A DNA stretch of 64,000 nt from a virus: positions 1 through 64,000 of IMG/VR virus record IMGVR_UViG_3300032046_000013; one strand, written 5' to 3'. This document shows positions 1-8,547 of this stretch, piece after piece (position 1 is the stretch's first letter; every line of letters begins with the position of its first letter). A program made the position numbers and the translations under genes. The notes beneath the pieces are model-generated. The model was not told the origin of the DNA, searched no databases, and saw only the letters and a program-made list of their open reading frames with translations.

Positions 1-28
1 GAGCCGGGAAACATCTTGGCCCGCCCAG

Positions 29-232
29 TCAACCACGATCCGCCTCGGACTTTTGGGTTTCTTGGACTGCCCGAATCAGGGACTCGAACCGCCGAGCTTG
101 ATCTTCCATCCGCTTCCGCATCTCCTCTACCAACGAATTCCGCACCCGCGTCAACTCCCCTACGATGGTCGGACTGACCCCCACCGTCGACCATGTTGGT
201 CCAGTTTCATTATCGCCATTATTTTGCGGCTT
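29..232 (-). pseudogene. 3' part of a small phage gene split by the TnpB element
   Basis: This stretch encodes the last 67 residues of a small, charged, probably helical protein. The reading frame can be rejoined across the TnpB element: the first three codons (GTG CTT GAC, 1481-1473) lie beyond the element's left end and continue in frame with AAG CCG at 232. The restored gene would be 70 codons plus stop and start 3 codons after the spike gene stop, with GGGAG placed 7 bases before the GTG. Function is unknown; its place directly after the spike gene suggests a baseplate or spike-tip accessory role. As it stands it has no start of its own. A further gene may start at GTG 36-34 and run off the window edge. 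Confidence 0.6.
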
Positions 233-370
233 TTGACACTCTCCCACGGCTGAAGCCGGGAGATTCTTCAGAGGCATGATGCCTCCAAACGGCTCTGCCC
301 GAGCCTCAAAATATTCAAACTTGCATTGAAGTCCCGATCCACCGTGAGTCCACAATTTGGACAGGAATGG
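213..370 (-). ncRNA. TnpB right-end guide RNA (omega/reRNA) with its guide
   Basis: In TnpB systems the guide RNA is read from the 3' end of tnpB through the right end, with the guide taken from flanking DNA. Here the scaffold would include the last codons of tnpB, the hairpin ACTCCCACGG/CCGGGAG at about 239-262 and end at GTGTCAA (233). The guide would then be the next 16-20 bases (232-213, beginning AAGCCGCAAA), which belong to the disrupted phage gene. The 5' limit is a guess, as scaffolds usually reach 100-150 bases into or past the gene end. Confidence 0.6.
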
Positions 371-1472
371 ACGCGATCCGCCAGCGTCTTGGGAACTCGC
401 TCGCCGCATTGGGAGCAGATTTGCGAAGTTCCTCGGGGGTTGACTTTGATTACCTCATGCGCAGCTTCCTCCGCTTTCGCCTGAAGCATACCAAGGAACA
501 GACCCCATGACGCATCAGTGATGGACTTCGAGAGTTTCGTTTTGCCATTTTCGATCAGGTTGATGACTTCCAAATCTTCGATGAAAATGCGATTGTAGTT
601 TTGTATGTAATGGTTCGCGGTTTTGTGCAGAAAATCCTCGCGCTGATTATGGATGTGTTCGTGGGTCTTGGCTACGATCAGCTTGGACTTTTGGCGGTTG
701 TTCGAGCCACGCTGCTTGGTCTGGAGCCGCCGTTGACGGTCAGCCAGAAGTTTCTGCGACTTACGAAGAAACCTCGGATTTTCCGTGACCTTCCCGTCGC
801 TGTCCACGGCAAAGTTTTTCAGCCCCACGTCGATCCCGACCTCCCGATTCGTGGGTTTGAACTCGCGCTTCGGCACATCGTCGCACGAAAAATAAGCATA
901 CCATCGGCCAGTCGGCGACCGTTTGATCGTTACCGTTTTGATCTGACCCTGGATCGGACGCGAGAGGTGGAGTTTGAAAACGCCGACACCCCGGATGTTC
1001 AAATTCTTGCCATTGAGCTTCCAGCCCGCGATGTAATCCAGAGTGAATGAATCGTAGCGATCTGCACCTCGATAACGAGGAAATCCTGCCTTTTCCTTAT
1101 GGGCCTTGCATCTGGAAAAGAATAGATTGAACGCCCGATCCACCCGCTTAATCACATCTTGCAGGGTATGGGAATACACGACTTTGAATTCTGGATATTG
1201 GTCTTTCAGTTCCCGTAATTGCCGCATCTGTTCAAAAGCCGTGGTCGAATGCTGGAACTCGCGGTAGTTGATGATCCGCTGTTCCAGAGTCAGATTATAC
1301 AAAGTGCGGCACAACCCAAGCCAACACAGGGCGTTGACTTCGGTCTTCCGACTCAGCCGAGCACGATATTTGAAAGTGCGACGCATGATCTATTCTAATC
1401 CAATCTACCCCTCGGCTCAAGCCAAGGGCCTGGAATCTCTTCTGTTATAGTATAGACCTTCTGTCCATGCTT
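233..1472 (-). mobile_element. IS200/IS605-type element carrying tnpB only (1240 bp)
   Basis: The left end follows TTGAC (minus strand, 1477-1473) and the right end is GTGTCAA (239-233). Both carry the imperfect palindromes typical of IS200/IS605 ends: around 1408-1430 on the left and around 241-262 on the right. The limits are supported because removing exactly this interval restores an open frame with a good ribosome binding site, and because two further right-end copies in the window stop at the same GTGTCAA. TTGAC is the likely target and TAM sequence. No TnpA (Y1 transposase) gene is present, so movement would need TnpA from elsewhere. Confidence 0.8.
268..1386 (-). CDS. tnpB: TnpB RNA-guided nuclease (IS605 OrfB family)
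   Basis: The 372-residue length is normal for TnpB, the compact ancestor-type relative of Cas12 that cuts DNA using an RNA made from the element's right end. The split RuvC site is intact: Asp186 in GIDVGLKNF, Glu270 in FIEDLEV and Asp350/352 in VDRDFNAS. A zinc finger is formed by Cys324, Cys327, Cys342 and Cys345. The N-terminal helical and beta-barrel part is full length. Start ATG at 1386 follows the left-end hairpin. All catalytic residues are present, so the protein is probably active. It is the only nuclease gene for the related right-end fragments near 33.0-33.3 kb. Regulation is not evident. Confidence 0.93.
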   Translation of the reverse strand: MRRTFKYRARLSRKTEVNALCWLGLCRTLYNLTLEQRIINYREFQHSTTAFEQMRQLRELKDQYPEFKVVYSHTLQDVIKRVDRAFNLFFSRCKAHKEKAGFPRYRGADRYDSFTLDYIAGWKLNGKNLNIRGVGVFKLHLSRPIQGQIKTVTIKRSPTGRWYAYFSCDDVPKREFKPTNREVGIDVGLKNFAVDSDGKVTENPRFLRKSQKLLADRQRRLQTKQRGSNNRQKSKLIVAKTHEHIHNQREDFLHKTANHYIQNYNRIFIEDLEVINLIENGKTKLSKSITDASWGLFLGMLQAKAEEAAHEVIKVNPRGTSQICSQCGERVPKTLADRVHSCPNCGLTVDRDFNASLNILRLGQSRLEASCL

Positions 1473-1484
1473 GTCAAGCACTTT

Positions 1485-2813
1485 TTAACTCCCAAAAAAT
1501 TGAGTCGTCTGGTATAGGGGGTCTCCGGGAAGGATAAAACCCGGATCAGTTGGGCCAATCGGGGGAACCATTCCGTTGTGCGTGTGCGCCAAATACCGAG
1601 CCAAAAAACTGGCCTTTACCAATGGCACTCCGGCTCCGACCATCAGGGACGTGGTGATAATCACTGGACCAGTGATCGTCCACTGGCCCACCTGGGTCTG
1701 CCTAGCTCCGATAATCGTCTCGTTCTGATCGCCCATGAAAACGGCTTGGGATATGCCTCCAGCCAGACCGCCCGTCAAAGCAACTGTGGCTCCGCCAAGA
1801 AGCAATGCGCCTCCAGCTTGAATCTTGATGTTCCCACCCGCGACTTCCATGACATTTCCCGCGATGGTCACGTCCAGGCTTCCGCCCGCCGCCTGGATGA
1901 TGTCCCTGATCGCCAGTTGCTCGATATTCCCCTGGGATTCGATATGGATGGACCCGCCACTACGCACTGAGACATTGCCCTGGGCCGAGACCACATTCAC
2001 ATCTCCCTCGTCCGTGATCTCGATGAGATTCCCGTGCCGATCCTGAATCCGGCACGATTTTCTGACCGTCAAATTCCAGGTCAGAGCCTGGCAGTCGAAT
2101 ATCCCATCAATGATCTGGTGCAGATCTTTCGCATTATATCGAACCTCATTGCCCTGCTGATCCACTCGGCGTTCCACGGCTCCGCCGATCAGACGTTCCC
2201 GGAAAAACATGACCTGACCAGTTAGTGTATCTCGGACCATTTTCACATTCGGTGTGTATTCGTCGCTGAGTATCGGTCCGTAAATGCACTCGAACCCCCG
2301 AGCCTTAACAATCAACCGTCCATACTTATCCCACAACACCCGCGCTCCAGAATAGTATTGAGGAGCCGCTGAAGCCGAGGGACCCAGGATGTCGTTGTCC
2401 TCGATGCTCGTCTGATTGCACGTATCCGAACTCTGGATCAGGAACTCTCCAGGTTGGAGATTGGGAATTTCCTGGCGCGTGGTGAATAGCTGATCCAGGG
2501 AATGAGGCAAAAAGGAGACGATCACCGGCAGGTTGTTCTCGCGGAATCCCACGAGACAGATCGCGCCTTTTTCGGGCAGACCTCCGGCGAACATCGAATT
2601 CCCGACCGAAGCAAAGCAGATCGGAACCTCGATCTGCTGGCCGATCCGATCCCCGATGGTCACCATGACTTTCCCGGTGTAAATCCGGTTCCCTGCCTCG
2701 TCCAGGGTGTCCGTCCCGTCTTCGTTTTTTACGTAAGAATAGTCCTGGACTTTTCCCAGACAGAATCGGGAACCGAAACTTTTGAACCAGAAATCTGGCA
2801 TGAACGTGCTCAT
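1485..2813 (-). CDS. Baseplate central spike protein, gp5/VgrG-like
   Basis: This 442-residue protein resembles the tail-spike needle proteins of contractile tails. Residues about 20-110 look like an OB-fold domain (GKVMVTIGDRIGQQ, then GAICLVGFRENNLPVIVSFL). From about 270 to 390 there is a repetitive beta-rich stretch with recurring G-N/S-V/I patterns (GNVSVRSGGSIHIE, GSLDVTIAGNVMEVAGGN), as expected for the intertwined beta-prism of gp5. The ATG at 2813 overlaps the stop of the upstream hub gene (ATGA), which decides the start over a longer frame reaching 2921. Hub then spike is the usual gp27-gp5 order. No lysozyme domain is seen. Confidence 0.75.
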   Translation of the reverse strand: MSTFMPDFWFKSFGSRFCLGKVQDYSYVKNEDGTDTLDEAGNRIYTGKVMVTIGDRIGQQIEVPICFASVGNSMFAGGLPEKGAICLVGFRENNLPVIVSFLPHSLDQLFTTRQEIPNLQPGEFLIQSSDTCNQTSIEDNDILGPSASAAPQYYSGARVLWDKYGRLIVKARGFECIYGPILSDEYTPNVKMVRDTLTGQVMFFRERLIGGAVERRVDQQGNEVRYNAKDLHQIIDGIFDCQALTWNLTVRKSCRIQDRHGNLIEITDEGDVNVVSAQGNVSVRSGGSIHIESQGNIEQLAIRDIIQAAGGSLDVTIAGNVMEVAGGNIKIQAGGALLLGGATVALTGGLAGGISQAVFMGDQNETIIGARQTQVGQWTITGPVIITTSLMVGAGVPLVKASFLARYLAHTHNGMVPPIGPTDPGFILPGDPLYQTTQFFGS

Positions 2814-4954
2814 TGACCAGCACCTCCCAGTATCGGCCCACCAGCAGACACCTGAGCAGAGGGTGGGGTGGATACAATATCTTCCGTCCGTGCTGGAAAC
2901 TGCTCTCTCACGATGACCCACGGATTCGGCACCGCATCGGACAGATCGTGAACATAGGTCAAACCAAGGGTCACGGAAATAGATTGACCCTTGGTCAGCG
3001 TCAGGCTCAGACTATCAATGTAACCGAGTTTCTGACGCTCAAACAGAAGCAGGGTCTTACCCAAATCCAGGTCCGGGCGATTCCGTAAGTGGACGGTTCC
3101 CGTGTCGGCTCGATATTGGAGTTTCACGAGTAATAGTTGGGCGATCAAGTCCAGCAAAGGTCTACCGATGGAAATTCCCTTCTGATCCTTTCCGCTCAGT
3201 AGGGTGTTGTTGTAAATTCTCGATGATTCGACGAGTCGGACTCCATATCGCCATTGGGATTCCGAATTCCCCGCTACGCCGGTCAGAACCGTGACATTCA
3301 GGATGGGTCCGCTCGGCACTTCCATTTCAAATCCCGCTGGAGCCTGGACGAAATTGAAAATCGTTTCTTCAGATTCCGAGAGTGTCCAACCCTTGAGTGT
3401 AAAATCGGTAATCACGTAATTCAGCCGATGGGCCTTGACTGGCATATATTCCGGGGCTGGAGAAAAGTCATAGCTGATTTCAGGACTGATAATCGGTCGG
3501 GCCAATGACATGGGTTTGCGTCCCAAGATTCTCTTTTTGGCTGACGGCTTAGTTCGGTCAACCGGAACTTCTCGCGTTACAGTTGCAATCGAACCTGGAA
3601 TGTTATTCAACTTCGTCGCTTGATACACGATGTCGCCATTGGTCGTGGCGAACCAGTCGGAATAGGTGAATTCGGCAACCCGGCGGCAGATCGCATCGGC
3701 CCGCGTTTTTTGAGGTTGGAACAGATCGAACACCGACTTGATTGCCTGTTGATAAATGTGAGTCTCTTGGGATTCCCTGGCATACGCATCGATCCAGATA
3801 TTGGCCCGCAACATATCCAGCGTCGTTTCCTCATCGATGCCCGCGCCTGGAGTTTTACCCCGGATACGCCGCAGGCAATCCGCGCCATCATACGGCACAC
3901 CATCGTATCGGCGGATCGTCTGCATCCCTCCAGTCGGTATCGGCACCGCAGGTTCCGCTCCGGGTAGATCGAATAGGGATGACGGCGGAGTTTCATACAG
4001 GGCAATCGATTCCGTTGATGCTTCTCCGAAATCCCAGAAGTTCTCTTTGAACCAGAAATGATCTTCACTGAAAGCCAACTCGACTGCCAAATCTTGGGCC
4101 GCAAGCAATGCCGCTGGATAACAATAGGTTTCCTGGACGATCTTACTGACCCGGACAATCAGATCGCTCGCCTTTTCCGTGGCCAGGATATTCGACCACG
4201 CAGGACTCGCATCCGCATTTTGTCTCTGCTGGATTTCCGGTATCAACAGAGTCCAGACCGCCGCCGTGGTCAGAATTTCGCTCATGGAAAATAATCTCAG
4301 CATATCCTTGCACGCGAGCACCAGTGTCGGTTCGCCTTCCACCTGATAACTATCGTCGATCTTGGAGATGATCCCACTGAAGCCCGCATACCACAGGCCG
4401 TCCTCTCCCTGGATGTCGAGAAATATCCGTTGCATCAGCCCCAATCCGGTGTTCCCCGCCTGATCTCGAAAAAAGGCCCGGCCTTCGACACCGGAATGAG
4501 GGCCGATACCAGGTCTCCATATCCAATTCAACCACCGCTGTTTGTATGCTTCAAACGAACTAGCGAGTTTCTCGGGGTTGCGGGGATTGATGTCCGGGAG
4601 ACATACTGATATCAGGTTATTCAAATGCGCTTGCAGAATTTCGCCCTTGCCTGTCTGGTCATTCGACCGGAATTCCGTGCGATTACCCCGTATCCGGTAA
4701 TACTTATCTCGGGGATTGGGCAGGGTCACGGTCATCGTCCCTTCACCATTGAGGGACCGCGATATGTTCCATGAAGACCAGTCCCGGATTTCCACCACCA
4801 AATCATTCGGCACGGTGATGAAATCCCGAGCCGCATCCGACCATCGAATACATTGCACCCATATCCGTGCCCGAGGTTGGTATCCCTCGGTCTGGGGAAT
4901 GATCCCCCAGCGATCTTGCTGGGGTCCACGAACTTTCGGAAACGGCGTGCTCAT
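2810..4954 (-). CDS. Baseplate hub protein, gp27-like
   Basis: This 714-residue protein lies directly before the spike gene, overlapping it by 4 bases. It contains a long segment on viscosity-type beta domains and the pattern NGEGTMTVTLPNPRDKYYRI near residue 70, in which a field is written for tail tube-like barrels. Late residues (about 600-680) include LTLTKGQSISVTLGLTYVHDL, typical of the second tube-like domain of hub proteins. Hubs form the trimeric platform joining tail tube and spike. The assignment rests on position, size and fold-like patterns rather than a signature motif. The start ATG overlaps the stop of the previous gene (4954/4951). Confidence 0.6.
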   Translation of the reverse strand: MSTPFPKVRGPQQDRWGIIPQTEGYQPRARIWVQCIRWSDAARDFITVPNDLVVEIRDWSSWNISRSLNGEGTMTVTLPNPRDKYYRIRGNRTEFRSNDQTGKGEILQAHLNNLISVCLPDINPRNPEKLASSFEAYKQRWLNWIWRPGIGPHSGVEGRAFFRDQAGNTGLGLMQRIFLDIQGEDGLWYAGFSGIISKIDDSYQVEGEPTLVLACKDMLRLFSMSEILTTAAVWTLLIPEIQQRQNADASPAWSNILATEKASDLIVRVSKIVQETYCYPAALLAAQDLAVELAFSEDHFWFKENFWDFGEASTESIALYETPPSSLFDLPGAEPAVPIPTGGMQTIRRYDGVPYDGADCLRRIRGKTPGAGIDEETTLDMLRANIWIDAYARESQETHIYQQAIKSVFDLFQPQKTRADAICRRVAEFTYSDWFATTNGDIVYQATKLNNIPGSIATVTREVPVDRTKPSAKKRILGRKPMSLARPIISPEISYDFSPAPEYMPVKAHRLNYVITDFTLKGWTLSESEETIFNFVQAPAGFEMEVPSGPILNVTVLTGVAGNSESQWRYGVRLVESSRIYNNTLLSGKDQKGISIGRPLLDLIAQLLLVKLQYRADTGTVHLRNRPDLDLGKTLLLFERQKLGYIDSLSLTLTKGQSISVTLGLTYVHDLSDAVPNPWVIVREQFPARTEDIVSTPPSAQVSAGGPILGGAGQ

Positions 4955-5709
4955 GATGGTTGCCCACTCTCGTAATTTCGGTAATGGTAAAACAACGACC
5001 CAGGTGCGGTCTCTATCGGGATTGGCCTGAAATCCATCGAGAATCTGAGGCTGTCCTGACCTATCGAGGTCGAGACCATTTTCTGGTTAATCCGAGACCA
5101 AGCAAACGACTCCATCATAAATGAATATTTGATCTGGAACGGATCATTCGCATCCTGCCCAAATTGGAAGTCCTGGACGGACCCGAAGTAAGTATAGGAA
5201 TCATCGGTAAATAGCGCATACAGTTCCGAAGTCTGAGCCAGAAAAACCTGACGCAATTTCTGAAAACTGGCCCAGGCTTCGGATCGCGTGATGTCGAAAC
5301 TGCCTCCGCTCTTACGGAATCCCACTAGCGGATCACCGAATAGAGATAACTGATTTAATGCTTGGAGATCGAAGAAAATACCGCCTGCTGGTATCGGTCC
5401 GAATGCGCCAGTGGTGCCCGAGAGGTTGATCATCAGGGATTTGTTATACCAGTAAATGTTCTGATAACCGGACTTCACCAGTTCCAATGTCCGCATTTTC
5501 GACTGCGAGAATTCGGCTCGAACGGGATTGATTCGGAACAAAAAACCCGAGACTCTCGAAGATCGAATTCCACCCCAGTCCCCAAACGAGTTCATGTTCG
5601 CCTGGGTCACTATCGAGGTCTGGAATAACCACGAGGTCGGGGTCAGGACCCACGGATGCTTGCGCGTGGTCAGGTAAGCCAGTCCGCCAGGGATGCCGAA
5701 ATCAACCAC
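4951..5709 (-). CDS. Baseplate or tail-tip structural protein (paralogue of the next gene upstream)
   Basis: A 252-residue protein without a known signature. Its pattern matches its neighbour at 5702-6580: FLFRINPVRAEFSQSK corresponds to FTFQINPQRLRRSRRK, and YFGSVQDFQFGQDANDPFQI corresponds to YVGVLDDLRFTRDAQAPFNI, followed in both by YSF and an aromatic-rich strand. The two therefore look like an old duplication. Their place between the tape-measure genes and the hub suggests tube-initiator or baseplate-ring parts, analogous in position to T4 gp48/gp54, but that is inference. The genes overlap by 8 bases. Confidence 0.6.
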   Translation of the reverse strand: MVDFGIPGGLAYLTTRKHPWVLTPTSWLFQTSIVTQANMNSFGDWGGIRSSRVSGFLFRINPVRAEFSQSKMRTLELVKSGYQNIYWYNKSLMINLSGTTGAFGPIPAGGIFFDLQALNQLSLFGDPLVGFRKSGGSFDITRSEAWASFQKLRQVFLAQTSELYALFTDDSYTYFGSVQDFQFGQDANDPFQIKYSFMMESFAWSRINQKMVSTSIGQDSLRFSMDFRPIPIETAPGSLFYHYRNYESGQPS

Positions 5710-6580
5710 GGCGTCCTCCCTTATCCCGCTCGGTTATAGCCAGGTAATCCACGAAGGTAATTCGGCTTGTGGCCGGTATCTCATGCACCGGAGCCTGGGA
5801 AACGGGATTCAGTTCGGGATTCAGGGGTCGGACTATGAAACGCCGAATCAGTTCGCCCCGCGCCCGAGCTGTCGAAGGATTGATGCCCCCGGCATCGGGA
5901 TTGAACACCATGTCCAGGGGCGTGACCGAGATCAGAAGTTCATAATCGAAAAAAGATCGGAATGTGAATGAATAAGCGATATTGAACGGAGCTTGGGCAT
6001 CCCGGGTAAACCTCAGATCGTCCAGAACTCCGACATAAAACGCATTGAGATACTTCATCACGATCATTGTATCCGCGAACTCATCGAAGAAGTCCCGGAA
6101 TTGCAAAAACCATTGCCAGCCCGGGGATACAGTGTAGTCCTGCCACTGCTCTTCCGAGGTTCCGCCCATTGGAACATTCTGCGTGGCCATCGGAGAAAAA
6201 GCGGGAGTCACACCATCGTATTGGAAATTCTCGAATTGCAGATTCTGGTAGTGGTAATCATAGGAGGAGGCGAAAGGATTCGCCGCCTGCGCGGGTTCTT
6301 TGCCCAAGAAGATCGAGGACTGGATTTTTCTCCTGGATCGCCTTAACCTTTGGGGATTGATCTGAAAAGTGAACTGCTGAACTTGGGATTCCACGGGCTG
6401 ATTCGGATTGTTGGATATTCCGGCAAAGGTCATTAACCGCTCGACAAAGGGCAGGGATGTCGAAGTTCCGGCCAGACTGCTAATCACACTCAGCACGGAT
6501 TGAGCCTGACCCAAGGGACTCGTCGCTTCGCCCTGGGGGGTGCCCCGGCGGTTAGCCAAAGGTATGTCGAAATTTCCCAT
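5702..6580 (-). CDS. Baseplate or tail-tip structural protein
   Basis: A 292-residue protein, paralogous to the downstream 252-residue protein (see shared INP and DAxxPFxIxYSF patterns). It has a Gly/Pro/Gln-rich N-terminal 50 residues and a probable tube-like beta domain (about 80-230). The ATG at 6580 overlaps the stop of the preceding tape-measure-like gene. I infer a role at the lower end of the tail tube; no enzymatic motif is present. Confidence 0.6.
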   Translation of the reverse strand: MGNFDIPLANRRGTPQGEATSPLGQAQSVLSVISSLAGTSTSLPFVERLMTFAGISNNPNQPVESQVQQFTFQINPQRLRRSRRKIQSSIFLGKEPAQAANPFASSYDYHYQNLQFENFQYDGVTPAFSPMATQNVPMGGTSEEQWQDYTVSPGWQWFLQFRDFFDEFADTMIVMKYLNAFYVGVLDDLRFTRDAQAPFNIAYSFTFRSFFDYELLISVTPLDMVFNPDAGGINPSTARARGELIRRFIVRPLNPELNPVSQAPVHEIPATSRITFVDYLAITERDKGGRRG

Positions 6581-8547
6581 TATTGAGTTCCCGTGATTCC
6601 CGAAGTATCATTTATGGGCAAGGGCGGATTGCCCTTGCGGATTATGAGTTTCCAAATCTGGATTATCGGAGCATTCGCCGGTAGCCATCCTGATTCTTCA
6701 TGTGCGGAGGATGCTGGTTCGTTGGCCAATCCCGGAAAGATATTTGGGGACGACAAGTATTGGGCGGATGCCGCTGGACGCGCCCTGTTCATTTTTTCTA
6801 TGGTTTGCCACGTCAGACCTTCCTTCTTGATTAAATTAACTATCTCAGTCGGGGAAATCCCCCGCCGCCAATCTACTTCTTCCTGAAATATGGCTTTAGT
6901 CGCCTGATTGATCTTCCCCGCCACGTCCTCCATCAGGCTCTGAATCTTGTCCGTTCGGGTGCGCCACGCAGGTAGGGTCTCCATATACTGGCGCATCCAC
7001 TCCGCCATGTCCAGATTCTGTAACTCTGGTGGTATGTCCGGTTCCCGACCTTCGATGATAGCCCGACGGACATAAATCTGTCGCTGGATGTTCAATGCCC
7101 CGGCCAAGGCCCATAACTGTTCTTCCCACATCCGCTGAGTATGGATATCCCCCCCCATCCTCGCGGATTCCTGGCGCATGACGAATCGGAATGCGTCGTG
7201 AAATAACTGACCTATCTGGTCAGCTTGGGCTTGGTCTATTTTTATCCCCAGTTCCTCATAGCCTCCTGTCCACCGCTGGACAATGCTTTGGAGCAGTCTT
7301 CCGCGCTCGGTCGGGGACTTCCCGGTTTTCAACAGTCGCAGAATTTCCTGGTATTCGCCCGTTCCTTCGAGATTTCGGATCATCAATTCCGCGAGTCCCG
7401 CCGAAGCTCCGAGATCGCCCTTGCCCATACCTGCGAGCATCATCTCCAAGTCCTGAAGGTTCATCACGGCTCGGTCAAGATATTTGGCAAAGTTCAACAC
7501 CGTCTGCGCGGACTCTCCTTGGGTCAGATGGAAGTATAGACCAATCTCCTGAAGTTTCAAGATGCGCTGGCGGAATTCCTCGATGTCGATCTGAACCCCG
7601 GAAATCCGAGAATAGAATAACCCGATATCCGTGAACATCCTGAGACTCGCCACCGTCTGTTCCGTCGTCTGGTCGAATAATCTACTGGATTGGCTAATCA
7701 GATTGGTCGAGTCCGAGAGAGATTTCCCGAGGAAAATCGCGGCTCGCCGGGTATCCGCCAAATCCCGGCCCAAGTCCTGCTGGTCCTGTTCTGAGATCGG
7801 CAGATTCTGTCTCAAGGTCATCATCGCTCCGCCGAATTCTTCGGCCATTGACGGATATTTGACCCGGAGTAACCGGACTTCATCCAGATAAGCATTGATC
7901 TGGCCCCGAGCATCGTAGTCCGGTCTTTCACTTTCCATGCCCTGAACCGGAAATCCCATGCCCGAGGCCATAGACTTGTAAGCGGCCCTCCGGTCTTTCA
8001 ATACCTGATCTCCGGCGGCATTCAGGGCCAGTAACATCCCGCTCATACTCATAAACTGGGTTTCGAGTCCCAGGGACGATGCGGCACGCTCAAAATCCTG
8101 ACCCGCGAGCATCAGTCCCCGAGGCCGAGTTAAGTCCTTCCGATCAAAAGCCTGATCTGGCCGCGACATATCGAACCGGATTTTTTCTATCAATTCCTGG
8201 TAATACCGTTTCGTCGCTTCCACGGCTTCGGAGAATGATCGCCTAACCGATTCTCCAAACGCGGCCCAGCCGTCGAGAGCCTGCCGTTCGGTTTTCAGGC
8301 CCATCTCTGCCAGATCAGACCGGAAGCCCTGATAGATTTCCGTCATCTGGCCCAACCACGATTGGCCTGCCTGGGCAATGTCTTCCACTACTCGATCAGC
8401 CTGGGTCGGAAACTCGATACTGGCAGTCAGGGCGTCTTGCTTGGCACTATCGGGGAATCTCCGCTTTAACTCGGACTCCGACATCTCCCGGGTCTCGACC
8501 GCCAGATCGAATACTTCTTGAAACGAGGAAGTGAGTCTGGTTTTCAT
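6580..8547 (-). CDS. Tape-measure-like tail protein 3
   Basis: A 655-residue, almost wholly helical protein. The N-terminus (FQEVFDLAVETREMSESELK) matches in pattern the starts of the two genes before it, and the middle has the same block of a helix ending in LRQNLPIS followed by a helix with a Leu-Leu-rich run. These features suggest three paralogues of a tape-measure or tail-lumen protein encoded in tandem. It lacks the peptidase domain found in the first one. ATGA overlap with the upstream gene sets the start. Function in tail-length control or as an ejected tail-lumen protein is inferred. Confidence 0.55.
   Translation of the reverse strand: MKTRLTSSFQEVFDLAVETREMSESELKRRFPDSAKQDALTASIEFPTQADRVVEDIAQAGQSWLGQMTEIYQGFRSDLAEMGLKTERQALDGWAAFGESVRRSFSEAVEATKRYYQELIEKIRFDMSRPDQAFDRKDLTRPRGLMLAGQDFERAASSLGLETQFMSMSGMLLALNAAGDQVLKDRRAAYKSMASGMGFPVQGMESERPDYDARGQINAYLDEVRLLRVKYPSMAEEFGGAMMTLRQNLPISEQDQQDLGRDLADTRRAAIFLGKSLSDSTNLISQSSRLFDQTTEQTVASLRMFTDIGLFYSRISGVQIDIEEFRQRILKLQEIGLYFHLTQGESAQTVLNFAKYLDRAVMNLQDLEMMLAGMGKGDLGASAGLAELMIRNLEGTGEYQEILRLLKTGKSPTERGRLLQSIVQRWTGGYEELGIKIDQAQADQIGQLFHDAFRFVMRQESARMGGDIHTQRMWEEQLWALAGALNIQRQIYVRRAIIEGREPDIPPELQNLDMAEWMRQYMETLPAWRTRTDKIQSLMEDVAGKINQATKAIFQEEVDWRRGISPTEIVNLIKKEGLTWQTIEKMNRARPAASAQYLSSPNIFPGLANEPASSAHEESGWLPANAPIIQIWKLIIRKGNPPLPINDTSGITGTQ

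Noticed and set aside
601-1050. Plus-strand ORF of 149 residues opposite tnpB
   Set aside because: It lies entirely within the well-supported tnpB gene on the other strand and shows no recognisable protein features.
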